DNA from: an uncultured Eubacteriales bacterium
GTDB lineage: Bacteria > Bacillota > Clostridia > Christensenellales > Aristaeellaceae
NCBI GenBank assembly: GCA_902789365.1
Contig: CADANQ010000020.1
Location: 1,598 to 39,499, forward strand
Direction: 5' to 3'
Length of the DNA stretch: 37,902 nucleotides
Shown here piece by piece: positions 14,892-21,676 of the stretch. The notes below the pieces were generated by a model. It saw nothing but the letters and a program-made list of their open reading frames with translations, was not told where the DNA came from and did not search any database. A program made the translations under genes and the position numbers. Position 1 is the stretch's first letter; each line of letters starts with the position of its first letter.

Positions 14892-16730
14892 ATGGTTCGC
14901 GAGGATATCAGGAACATTGCGATCATCGCCCACGTCGATCACGGCAAGACCACCCTGGTGGATCAGATGCTCCGCCAGAGCGGCGTCTTCCGCCAGAACC
15001 AGCAGGTGGAGGACAGGGTCATGGATTCCAACGCCATCGAGCGTGAGCGCGGCATTACGATTCTGGCCAAAAACACGTCCGTCCGTTTCGGCGGCGTCAA
15101 GATCAATATCGTGGACACCCCCGGCCACGCCGATTTCGGCGGCGAGGTTGAGCGCGTGCTCAAAATGGTGGACGGGGTGCTCCTTCTGGTGGACTCCTTC
15201 GAGGGCCCCATGCCCCAGACCCGCTTTGTGCTGCAGAAGGCCCTCAGCCTGAAGCTGCCCGTCATTATCGTGATCAACAAGGTGGACCGTCCCGACGCCC
15301 GCTGCGAGGAAGTGGTGGACGAGATCATCGACCTGCTGATCGAACTGGACGCCGACCCGGAGACCCTGGAGAGGCCCATTGTGTACGCCAGCGCCCGCAA
15401 GGGCACCGCCACGCTGGACCTGTCCGTTCCCGGCACCGACATGCGCCCCCTGTTCGAAACGGTGGTCCGCTACATTCCCGCGCCCGAGGGCGATCCCGAG
15501 GGCCCGGCCCAGGTGCTGATCTCCACCATCGACTACAACGAATACGTGGGCCGCATCGGCATCGGCCGCATTGCCCGCGGCACCCTTTCCGAGGGCATGA
15601 TGGTGGTCCGCTGCAACGCCCTGAGCGACAAGGTGACGCCCCCCTGGCGCCTGACCGGCCTGAGCCTGTACGACGGCCTCAAGCGCGTCGGCGCGGATAA
15701 GGTGTCCATGGGCGACATCGTGGCCCTCACCGGCCTCCCGGATATCGAGATCGGCGACACCGTCTGCTCCCCCGACCGGGTGGAGCCCCTGCCCTTCGTG
15801 GCCATCACCGAGCCCACCGTCACCATGACCTTCTCGGTCAACGATTCGCCCTTTGCCGGCAGGGAGGGCTCCTTCGTCACCAGCCGCCACCTGCGCGCCA
15901 GACTTTACCGGGAAATCGAAACCGACGTATCCCTCCGGGTGAAGGACGGCGTGACTCCCGACTGCTTCGAGGTGTGCGGCAGGGGCGAACTGCACCTGAG
16001 CATCCTCATCGAAAACATGCGGCGCGAGGGCTATGAATTCCAGGTCAGCAAGCCCGAGGTCATTTTCAAAACGGAAAACGGCAAAAAGATGGAGCCGGTG
16101 GAACTGATGGTGGCCGACGTTCCCCAGGCCTACGCCGGCGCGGTGATCGAAAAGATCGGCCGCCGCCGCGGAAACCTGGTCAGCATGGACGGCGGCGACA
16201 GGGTGAGGCTGGAATTCATGGTGCCTTCCCGCGGCCTTTTCGGCTATCGCAGCGAATTTATGACCGACACCCGCGGCGAGGGCGTCATGAGCGCCGTTTA
16301 TGACCATTACGAGGAGTTCAAGGGGGACATCCCCCACCGCAGCGTCGGCGCCCTGGTGTGCTACGAGACCGGCGAAACCACCCAGTACGCCCTGTATTAC
16401 GTCCAGGAGCGCGGCACCCTGTTCATCAGCAGCCAGACCCCGGTGTACGCCGGCATGATCTGCGGCGAATCCAGCCGCCCCGGGGACATTGTGGTCAACG
16501 TGTGCAAGGCCAAGCACGTCACCAACATGCGCAATTCCTCCGCCGCCGAGGACAGCCTGCGCCTTGTCAGCGTGCATCCGCTGACGCTGGAGGAATGCCT
16601 GGAGTTCATCGATGACGACGAGCTCCTGGAGATCACCCCCAAATCCCTGCGCATGCGCAAAAGGACCCTGAGCCACGAGCAGCGCATGAAGAACGCCAAC
16701 CGCGCGAAGCTGGCGGGGGAAATGCAGTAA
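14892..16730 (+). CDS. typA: Ribosome-associated GTPase TypA/BipA
   Basis: A 612-residue translational GTPase related to EF-G that acts on the ribosome in assembly and stress responses. The G domain shows G1 AHVDHGKTT (13-21), ERERGITI with the switch I Thr, G3 DTPGHADFGG, and G4 NKVD. Later segments typical of BipA include RGELHLSILIENMRREG and the C-terminal domain with PSRGLFGYRSEFMTDTRGEG, RPGDIVVNVCK and NMRNSSAAED. The start is the ATG at 14892, preceded by AGAGGAG; the frame opens earlier at 14850 but that is at the predicted transcription start. Single-gene unit bounded by its own promoter and terminator. Confidence 0.96.
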   Translation: MVREDIRNIAIIAHVDHGKTTLVDQMLRQSGVFRQNQQVEDRVMDSNAIERERGITILAKNTSVRFGGVKINIVDTPGHADFGGEVERVLKMVDGVLLLVDSFEGPMPQTRFVLQKALSLKLPVIIVINKVDRPDARCEEVVDEIIDLLIELDADPETLERPIVYASARKGTATLDLSVPGTDMRPLFETVVRYIPAPEGDPEGPAQVLISTIDYNEYVGRIGIGRIARGTLSEGMMVVRCNALSDKVTPPWRLTGLSLYDGLKRVGADKVSMGDIVALTGLPDIEIGDTVCSPDRVEPLPFVAITEPTVTMTFSVNDSPFAGREGSFVTSRHLRARLYREIETDVSLRVKDGVTPDCFEVCGRGELHLSILIENMRREGYEFQVSKPEVIFKTENGKKMEPVELMVADVPQAYAGAVIEKIGRRRGNLVSMDGGDRVRLEFMVPSRGLFGYRSEFMTDTRGEGVMSAVYDHYEEFKGDIPHRSVGALVCYETGETTQYALYYVQERGTLFISSQTPVYAGMICGESSRPGDIVVNVCKAKHVTNMRNSSAAEDSLRLVSVHPLTLEECLEFIDDDELLEITPKSLRMRKRTLSHEQRMKNANRAKLAGEMQ

Positions 16731-16742
16731 ATCAAAAAATCG

Positions 16743-16768
16743 CGGCGCCCGGATCGGGCGCCGTTTTT
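16743..16768. terminator. Bidirectional terminator between typA and the GIY-YIG gene
   Basis: Stem CGGCGCCCG / CGGGCGCCG around GAT, followed by TTTTT on the plus strand. On the minus strand the same stem is followed by CGATTTTTTG. It serves both convergent genes, and its plus-strand T-run overlaps the stop of the GIY-YIG gene. Confidence 0.85.
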
Positions 16769-17033
16769 ACGTGCCTTCGCTCTCCGCCGCGGAGAATCGG
16801 GCGATCAGCGCTTCCTTTTCCCTGCGGCTGAGGCGCTTGACGGTGGCCTCCCGCCGCATGGCCTCGCTTTTTGTTTCAAATGCCTCGTGCCACACCAGGC
16901 GCACCGGCAGGCGGGCGCGGGTGTATTTCGATCCGGCGCCGCGTTCATGGGCGGCCAGGCGCTTTTCAAGGTTATTGGTCCAGCCGCAGTACAGCGTGCC
17001 GTCCGCACATTCCAGAAGATAGGTGAAATTCAT
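16767..17033 (-). CDS. GIY-YIG domain protein (UPF0213/YhbQ-like)
   Basis: An 88-residue single-domain GIY-YIG nuclease-fold protein. It has FTYLLECADGTLYCGWTNNLEKRL (here written in family order: Y-L-L, then G-W in place of G-I), AHERGAGSKYTRARLPVRLVW, and a C-terminal helical EAMRREATVKRLSRREKEALI segment. Standalone members of this size are widespread, and their cellular role is unresolved. I place the start at the ATG at 17033, where homology begins, preceded by a weak AAAGGGG; the ATG at 17081 would add 16 non-homologous residues. Convergent with typA. Confidence 0.85.
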   Translation of the reverse strand: MNFTYLLECADGTLYCGWTNNLEKRLAAHERGAGSKYTRARLPVRLVWHEAFETKSEAMRREATVKRLSRREKEALIARFSAAESEGT

Positions 17034-17114
17034 CCGCCGCCCCTTTCCGCCGTCCCCGCGATTCGGACGGGCATGCTCCATTATACCCCGAAATTCGCGC
17101 CGCGGCCAAACATA

Positions 17115-17147
17115 TTGCGAAAATGTTGCGAAAATGTTTCGAATGTG
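17115..17147 (+). repeat. Three tandem 11-bp repeats over a promoter
   Basis: TTGCGAAAATG occurs twice in exact tandem (17115-17125, 17126-17136), followed by a degenerate third copy, TTTCGAATGTG (17137-17147). The second copy contains the candidate -35 box of the phosphatase gene. An 11-bp period places copies on nearly the same DNA face, as expected for cooperative protein binding. Confidence 0.7.
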
Positions 17148-17154
17148 ATAAAAT
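17126..17154 (+). promoter_or_regulatory. Candidate promoter of the phosphatase-trmO unit
   Basis: TTGCGA (17126-17131), 17-nt spacer, TAAAAT (17149-17154). It stands 84 nt before the phosphatase start. The -35 match is four of six and the -10 five of six. Confidence 0.6.
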
Positions 17155-17238
17155 ATTCGCGTCCCGGTTTGGGAAAGCGGTCACGCGTTCCGGCGGACCC
17201 TGATAACCCTTGCCCCATACGTACGAAAGGCGGAGCGG

Positions 17239-17646
17239 ATGAAGAAGATCCTGTTTGTGTGCACCGGCAACACCTGCCGCAGCCCGATGGCGGCCGCCAT
17301 GTGGCGGCGGATGGGCGGGGAAGCGGAGTCCGCGGGCCTCAGGGCGCCCTCCGGCGCATGGGCCAGCGACAATTCGGTGCGGGTGATGGACGAGGAGGGC
17401 ATCGACCTGAGGGGCCACCGGTCCTCTCCCGTGACGGCGGACCTGCTCAGGTGGGCGGACCTGGTGTACTGCATGACGGAGGAGCACGCCTGGCGGCTGG
17501 GGATGTTCTTTCCCTCCTTTGAGGACAAGGTGCGGGTGATGCCCGTCGAGGTGCCCGACCCCTACGGCGGAAGCCTGGAGGATTACCGCGCGGCGGCCGC
17601 AAGGATCCGCGAGGCGCTCCGGCTCATCGCGCAGAACGACGCCTGA
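17239..17646 (+). CDS. Low-molecular-weight phosphatase, YwlE arginine-phosphatase type
   Basis: A 135-residue member of the low-molecular-weight protein tyrosine phosphatase fold. The phosphate loop is VCTGNTCRSPMA, with nucleophile Cys8 and Arg14. The Thr at position 12 is the feature that distinguishes protein-arginine phosphatases (YwlE) from tyrosine phosphatases, so arginine phosphatase is the favoured reading. The general-acid Asp is in VEVPDPYGGSLEDY. In Bacillus, YwlE reverses McsB phosphorylation; no mcsB is visible here. AAAGGCGGAG lies upstream of the ATG at 17239. Followed by trmO after 55 nt on the same strand. Confidence 0.88.
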   Translation: MKKILFVCTGNTCRSPMAAAMWRRMGGEAESAGLRAPSGAWASDNSVRVMDEEGIDLRGHRSSPVTADLLRWADLVYCMTEEHAWRLGMFFPSFEDKVRVMPVEVPDPYGGSLEDYRAAAARIREALRLIAQNDA

Positions 17647-17701
17647 AAGGCGGCAGGGGAGCCCGTGCCTTGACGTGCGCCTCTCCGGACAGGTGAACGA
17701 T

Positions 17702-18400
17702 ATGGATATCCGGCCCATTGCCATGGTGCATAACGATTTTCCGGAAAAATTCGGCCTGCCGCGGCAGGCCGCCTTGCTGTCCCGCATTCCTTCCCTGGTG
17801 GTGTTTGAAAAGGAATTCAGGGACAAAAACGCCCTGAGGGGCATTGAGGGCTTCGACCGGCTCTGGCTCATCTGGGGCTTCGATCCGGTTGGAAAGGGCG
17901 GCTTTTCGCCGACGGTGCGGCCGCCGCGGCTGGGCGGCAATATCCGCCTGGGGGTCTTCGCCACCCGTTCGCCCAACCGGCCCAACCCCCTGGCCCTGTC
18001 CTGCGTCGTTCTCGAGCGGGTGGAATGGGATACCCCGCGGGGGCCGGTGCTGCACATCCTGGGGGCGGACATGACCGATGGCTCGGCGGTGTACGATATC
18101 AAGCCCTACCTGCCCGCGGCCGACGCCTTTCCGGATGCGCGCTGCGGCTTTGCCGGCGCCGCGCCTGAAAGGAGCCTGGAGGTCTTCTTTGCCGGGGACA
18201 CGCTGCGCCTGGTGCCCGAGGACAAGCGGGACATCCTGCGGGAAGTTCTGCGGCAGGACCCACGGCCCGCCTACCGGGAGGGCGGGGACTACGGGCTGAG
18301 CTTCGCGGATATGAATATCCGCTTTTCCGTGGACGGGGACAGGCTTACCGTTACCGAAATACTGAAAAAAGCGCCTGACGAAAACGGCTTGTACAAATAA
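17702..18400 (+). CDS. tsaA: tRNA m6t6A37 methyltransferase TrmO (TsaA/YaeB family)
   Basis: A 232-residue member of the TsaA-like/UPF0066 family. These proteins methylate N6-threonylcarbamoyladenosine at position 37 of some tRNAs using S-adenosylmethionine. Signatures are the strand IRPIAMVHNDF, IEGFDRLWLIWGFD and especially GVFATRSPNRPNPLALS, the family hallmark, followed by ADMTDGSAVYDIKPYLP. The C-terminal extension (about 140-232) matches longer bacterial forms. The start chosen is the ATG at 17702, where homology begins, with AGGTGA upstream; a GTG at 17675 is a weaker option. Confidence 0.9.
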   Translation: MDIRPIAMVHNDFPEKFGLPRQAALLSRIPSLVVFEKEFRDKNALRGIEGFDRLWLIWGFDPVGKGGFSPTVRPPRLGGNIRLGVFATRSPNRPNPLALSCVVLERVEWDTPRGPVLHILGADMTDGSAVYDIKPYLPAADAFPDARCGFAGAAPERSLEVFFAGDTLRLVPEDKRDILREVLRQDPRPAYREGGDYGLSFADMNIRFSVDGDRLTVTEILKKAPDENGLYK

Positions 18401-18407
18401 CGGGAGG

Positions 18408-18429
18408 CCGCGTTCCCGAACGCGGTTTT
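18408..18429 (+). terminator. Terminator after trmO
   Basis: CCGCGTT, loop CCCG, AACGCGG, then TTTTCCCG. Stem is 7 bp (8 with a tighter loop) and begins 7 nt past the trmO stop. The short T-run suggests partial read-through to the next gene. Confidence 0.6.
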
Positions 18430-18442
18430 CCCGCGCAAATAA

Positions 18443-18461
18443 CGCGCCGGAAAACGGCGCG
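18443..18461 (+). promoter_or_regulatory. Hairpin next to the DUF4317 ribosome site
   Basis: CGCGCCG and CGGCGCG pair around GAAAA and end 2 nt before the CGGAGGAATGAAATG translation start region. Such placement could tune ribosome access, which is inference; no separate promoter was recognised in this spacer. Confidence 0.4.
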
Positions 18462-18474
18462 GCGGAGGAATGAA

Positions 18475-19602
18475 ATGAACAAAAAGGACCTGAACGAGAT
18501 TCGGCGGCGGCTGAATTTTGAACACAACGCGATCACCTGCATCCGCGGCTGCTATGTGCAGAAGGACGGGGAGATCATCTCATCCTTCACAAGGCCCATG
18601 CAGGCCCTGCCCCGGGAGGAGGCCGAAAAATACCTGGCCATCTTCCGCCGCGTGCTCTCCGGCGAACACGGGCAGAACCTGCTGGACGTGGATTTTTCAC
18701 CGGAACAGGTGATGAACGGGGCGGAGCACCGCCTGCTCACCAGGCTGCGGGACAGCGCCCTTAAGGACGACGAAACCGCGGAGGAGATGTACCGCGGCAT
18801 CATATCGTCGCTCCGTTTTGACGACAACTGCCTGATCCTGATGCTGCACGACGGCTACGACGTGCCCTTCAAAGGCGCCGACGGCGAAAAAGACCCGGAG
18901 CGCAGCGACGAGGTGTTCCATTACATCCTGTGCGCCGTGTGCCCGGTGAAGCTGACCAAACCCGTTCTGACCTATTCCGCCGCGGACGGGGAATTCCATA
19001 CCCGGGATTCCGACTGGGCGGTGTCCGCCCCGGCGCTGGGCTTTATGTTCCCCGCCTTCGACGAGCGGGCCTGCAACATTTACGGCGCGCTCCTGTATAC
19101 CAAGGATACCGGGGACGCCAACGAGGATTTCGTTACCCGCGTCATGGGCACCGAGCCATCCATGCCCGCCGACGTCCAGAAGGAGACCTTCGGGCAGCTG
19201 CTTGAAAAGTCCCTGGGGGAGGAGTGCAGCCTGGAGGCCGTGCAGTCCGTCCAGGACATGGTGCTGGAGAGGACCGAGGAAATGAAAAAGGACAAAAAAG
19301 CCGCCCCGCCGGTGTTCTCGGCCCTGGACGTAAGGGACGCGCTGGTGGACGGGGGCGTGTCCATGGAGAAGGCCGACGCCTTTACGGACGCCTATGGGGC
19401 GGAATTCGGCCCGCGCACGGTGCTCAGCGCCGCCAACGTGGCCCCGAAGAAGCAGTTCGAGGTCCGCACCCCCGCGGTCACCATCCGGGTGGATCCGGAG
19501 CGCAGCGACCTGGTGGAGACCCGGGTCATCGACGGGCACAGCTATATCCTGATCCGCGCGGACGAGGACGTGACCGTCAACGGTGTGGCCGTCAGGCTAT
19601 GA
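18475..19602 (+). CDS. DUF4317 family protein
   Basis: A 375-residue soluble protein matching the clostridial DUF4317 family, whose function is unknown. The diagnostic opening is MNKKDLNEIRRRLNFEHNAI followed by IRGCYVQKDGEII. Mid-protein features are LMLHDGYDVPFKG, YILCAVCPVKLTKP and the GFMFPAFDERACNIYGALLYTKD block, also typical. The C-terminal part (about 280-375) has a DVRDALVDGGVSMEKADAF helix and a beta-rich end. No signal peptide or membrane helix is visible. The GGAGG-like site 7 nt upstream supports this start. Family members are usually annotated from genome sequence alone. Confidence 0.88.
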   Translation: MNKKDLNEIRRRLNFEHNAITCIRGCYVQKDGEIISSFTRPMQALPREEAEKYLAIFRRVLSGEHGQNLLDVDFSPEQVMNGAEHRLLTRLRDSALKDDETAEEMYRGIISSLRFDDNCLILMLHDGYDVPFKGADGEKDPERSDEVFHYILCAVCPVKLTKPVLTYSAADGEFHTRDSDWAVSAPALGFMFPAFDERACNIYGALLYTKDTGDANEDFVTRVMGTEPSMPADVQKETFGQLLEKSLGEECSLEAVQSVQDMVLERTEEMKKDKKAAPPVFSALDVRDALVDGGVSMEKADAFTDAYGAEFGPRTVLSAANVAPKKQFEVRTPAVTIRVDPERSDLVETRVIDGHSYILIRADEDVTVNGVAVRL

Positions 19603-19610
19603 CGCTCTCA

Positions 19611-19676
19611 GGGGCCTGCGCGGCCCCGAACCGGCGATGGGGCAAGGCGCGGACAAAGGGCGGGTCCCGCCTGTTT
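19611..19676. repeat. Intergenic repeat, copy 1
   Basis: Begins with a hairpin, GGGGCC-TGCGC-GGCCCC, 8 nt past the DUF4317 stop, followed by GGCGATGGGGCAAG, a GCGGACA element and CCGCCTGTTT. The same ordered blocks recur in copy 2. No T-run follows the hairpin, so it is not a standard terminator. Confidence 0.55.
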
Positions 19677-19717
19677 GGGAATATCGTCCGGTGAATATAG
19701 GTATGCCCGGCATGCTT

Positions 19718-19819
19718 CCGGGGCCTGCGCGGCCCCGGGCCCCGCGGCAAAGGCTTCGCCCCTGCACCCCGGATCGGCGATGGGGCAAGTCGCGGACAGC
19801 CGGCGGATTCCGCCTGTTT
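19718..19819. repeat. Intergenic repeat, copy 2
   Basis: Repeats the CCTGCGCGGCCCC hairpin (arms extended to CCGGGGCC / GGCCCCGG), then has about 30 extra bases, then CGGCGATGGGGCAAG, CGCGGACA and CCGCCTGTTT as in copy 1. Order and strand are conserved between copies. Confidence 0.55.
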
Positions 19820-19898
19820 ATGATATGCCGCCCGGCGAGTTCACGGGCATGGGAAAACGCGGGGGCTGCGAAAAAACGGCGGCAAAAACCGAGGACCC

Positions 19899-19957
19899 AA
19901 AAAACAGGGGCTGTGATGCCCGGGCATTGAGAAAATGCCCGGGCATCACAGCCCCTG
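19899..19957 (-). terminator. Terminator with 24-bp perfect inverted repeat
   Basis: Arms at 19905-19928 and 19934-19957 are perfectly complementary over 24 bp around a GAGAA loop (plus strand). On the minus strand the stem runs straight into six T (19899-19904). That fits an intrinsic terminator for the PurF-homologue transcript, about 150 nt past its stop. The stem is far longer than a terminator needs, so it may also be a mobile or processed repeat. Confidence 0.7.
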
Positions 19958-20047
19958 CAACGATTTTTATGGTATGCAAACGGATGCACATAGGCAAAAA
20001 ACGCCCTTACCCCCAATGTGGCAAGCCTGTTTTCTTCAGGCAGCGGT

Positions 20048-20070
20048 TTGGGGGCTGAAGAAGCCCCCAA
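20048..20070. repeat. Hairpin downstream of the PurF homologue
   Basis: TTGGGGGCT and AGCCCCCAA flank a GAAGA loop. No T-run follows on either strand, so it is not a clear terminator. It may protect the 3' end of the transcript. Confidence 0.45.
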
Positions 20071-20106
20071 GACGCCTCATTCCAGCGGACGCCGGGGAAG
20101 GGCTTC

Positions 20107-21522
20107 TTACTCCCGTCCGGTCCAGCAGTAGGTGCACAGCTTGTCCTCGCCGATGCCCACGGCCCGGATCAGGTCGTCCAGGCGGTTGAAGGCGAGGCTG
20201 GTAAAGCCGAGGCGCTCCCGCATCCTGTCAAGCAGCCGGTGATAGCGGTCGGTGTCGGGGCAGCAGTAGTCGTCCAGCACCGTCCGGTCCACCTTTCCGC
20301 CCTCTTCCTCGCTGATCACCTGTCGGGCGATCAGCTCCATATCGCTGTTGGAGCGGGAAAAATTGATGTATTTGCACCCGAACATAATGGGCGGGCAGGC
20401 GGGCCGCACATGGACCTCCTTTGCGCCGCTTTCATAAAGGAAGGCGGTGGTCTCCCTGAGCTGGGTGCCGCGGACGATGGAATCATCGATCAGCAGGATC
20501 CGCCGGCCGGAAATCAGTTCGTGCACCGGGATCAGCTTCATCCGGGCGATCAGGTCGCGCTGCTTCTGTATGGTGGGCATGAAGGAGCGAGGCCAGGTAG
20601 GGGTGTACTTGATGAAGGGCCGGGAGAAGGGCACGCCGCTTTCGTTGGCGTAGCCGATGGCGTGGGCGGTGCCGCTGTCGGGCACCCCGGCGGCGATGTC
20701 CACGTCGTCCCGGGTGACGCCGTCGCGCCGGGCCATTTCCCTGCCGCAGCGGTAGCGCATTTCTTCCACGCTGACGCCCTCGTACTGGCTGGAGGGATAG
20801 CCGTAATACACCCACAGGAAGGTGCAGATGCGCATTTTGTCGCCGGGCGGGCACAGCACAGTCACGCCGTCGGGGGTGACGATGTCGATTTCGCCCGGGC
20901 CCAATTGCTTGTATTCGTGGTATCCCAGGTTCAGGAAGGCGAAGGACTCAAAGGAGCAGCAGAAGCCATCTTCCTTGCGCCCGATGACAAGGGGCGTGCG
21001 GCCCAGGCGGTCCCGGGCGCAGTAAATGCCCGCGGGGGTCAGGAGCAGGATGGTCATGGAGCCGTCGATTTCCGACTGGGCGTAACGGATGCCCTCGATC
21101 AGGTTGTCCCTGCGGTTGATCAGGGCGGCCACCAGCTCGGTGGCGTTGATGGTGCCCGAGGACATCTCCATAAAGTGGGAGGGGGAGGAGCGGACGATCT
21201 TGTCCGCCAGGGCGTCCAGGTTGTTGATTTTCCCGACGGTGGCGATGGCGTAGGTGCCGTGATGGCTGCGCACGATCAGGGGCTGGGGCTCGTAATCCGA
21301 GATGATGCCGAGGCCCATGTACCCTTTCATTTCCCTGAGATCGCTTTCGAACTTGGTGCGGAAGGGCGAGCTTTCGATGTTGTGGATGGCCCGGTTGAAG
21401 CCGTCCTCACCCCAGACCGCCATGCCCGCCCGGCGGGTGCCCAGGTGGGAATGATAGTCCGTCCCGAAATACAGGTCGAATACGCAGTCCCCTTTCAGCG
21501 CCGAAGCAAAAAAACCGCTCAT
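20107..21522 (-). CDS. PurF-like amidophosphoribosyltransferase homologue, Cys nucleophile replaced by Ser
   Basis: A 471-residue protein with the two-domain layout of glutamine PRPP amidotransferase. The class II glutaminase domain runs from residue 1 to about 235 (FGTDYHSHLGTRRAGMAV, VGKINNLDAL, SGTINATELV, DRLGRTPLVIG). The phosphoribosyltransferase domain follows with GVPDSGTAHAIGYANESGVP and the PRPP motif ILLIDDSIVRGTQ. The expected N-terminal Met-Cys-Gly is Met-Ser-Gly, so after Met removal the nucleophile would be Ser, not Cys. The usual KNRYVGRTFI loop is also changed (KYTPTWPRSFMPT). Similar MSGFF-type paralogues are known by annotation in other anaerobes, but I know of no assigned function. 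It stands alone, not in a pur operon. Start at 21522 with GGGAGG 4 nt upstream. Confidence 0.82.
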   Translation of the reverse strand: MSGFFASALKGDCVFDLYFGTDYHSHLGTRRAGMAVWGEDGFNRAIHNIESSPFRTKFESDLREMKGYMGLGIISDYEPQPLIVRSHHGTYAIATVGKINNLDALADKIVRSSPSHFMEMSSGTINATELVAALINRRDNLIEGIRYAQSEIDGSMTILLLTPAGIYCARDRLGRTPLVIGRKEDGFCCSFESFAFLNLGYHEYKQLGPGEIDIVTPDGVTVLCPPGDKMRICTFLWVYYGYPSSQYEGVSVEEMRYRCGREMARRDGVTRDDVDIAAGVPDSGTAHAIGYANESGVPFSRPFIKYTPTWPRSFMPTIQKQRDLIARMKLIPVHELISGRRILLIDDSIVRGTQLRETTAFLYESGAKEVHVRPACPPIMFGCKYINFSRSNSDMELIARQVISEEEGGKVDRTVLDDYCCPDTDRYHRLLDRMRERLGFTSLAFNRLDDLIRAVGIGEDKLCTYCWTGRE

Positions 21523-21570
21523 ACAGCCTCCCCTTCGTCAAAAACACGAACGTTAAGAAACACAAACGAG

Positions 21571-21599
21571 AGTATATCATATAAAATACCAAACGAAAA
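21571..21599 (-). promoter_or_regulatory. Candidate promoter of the PurF homologue
   Basis: Minus strand: TTTTCG (21594-21599), 17 nt, TATACT (21571-21576), within an AT-rich stretch that also contains an overlapping TATGAT. It leaves a leader of about 45 nt before the start. Confidence 0.5.
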
Positions 21600-21676
21600 G
21601 CCGAAAAGATGGGAAAATGTTTGCCGAATCCGTCGGAATCTGTTTTTCCTCTGTACCTCCGGCGGCCGTTTTCCCG

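Larger units (their letters stand above)
19603..20106. other. Repeat-rich intergenic region, no gene supported
   Basis: About 500 bp between convergent genes (DUF4317 protein and PurF homologue). It contains two diverged copies of a GC-rich repeat, a 24-bp perfect inverted repeat and a smaller hairpin, listed separately. Short open frames here lack ribosome sites and recognisable homology. Content resembles non-coding dispersed repeats. Confidence 0.6.

Noticed and set aside
12917-15046. A 709-codon plus-strand frame across the aroF-like and kinase-like genes
   Set aside because: It crosses two clear minus-strand genes and two promoters and shows no recognisable motif.
14805-16676. A 623-codon minus-strand frame opposite typA
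   Set aside because: TypA is certain on the plus strand; the opposite frame has shadow composition, no ribosome site and runs into the divergent promoter region.
19597-20070. Open frames on both strands in the repeat-rich spacer
   Set aside because: They pass through hairpins and repeats, lack ribosome sites and share no protein-level pattern.
20107-21522. Simple annotation as housekeeping PurF
   Set aside because: The essential Cys after Met is Ser and the catalytic loop differs, so the name would overstate the evidence.
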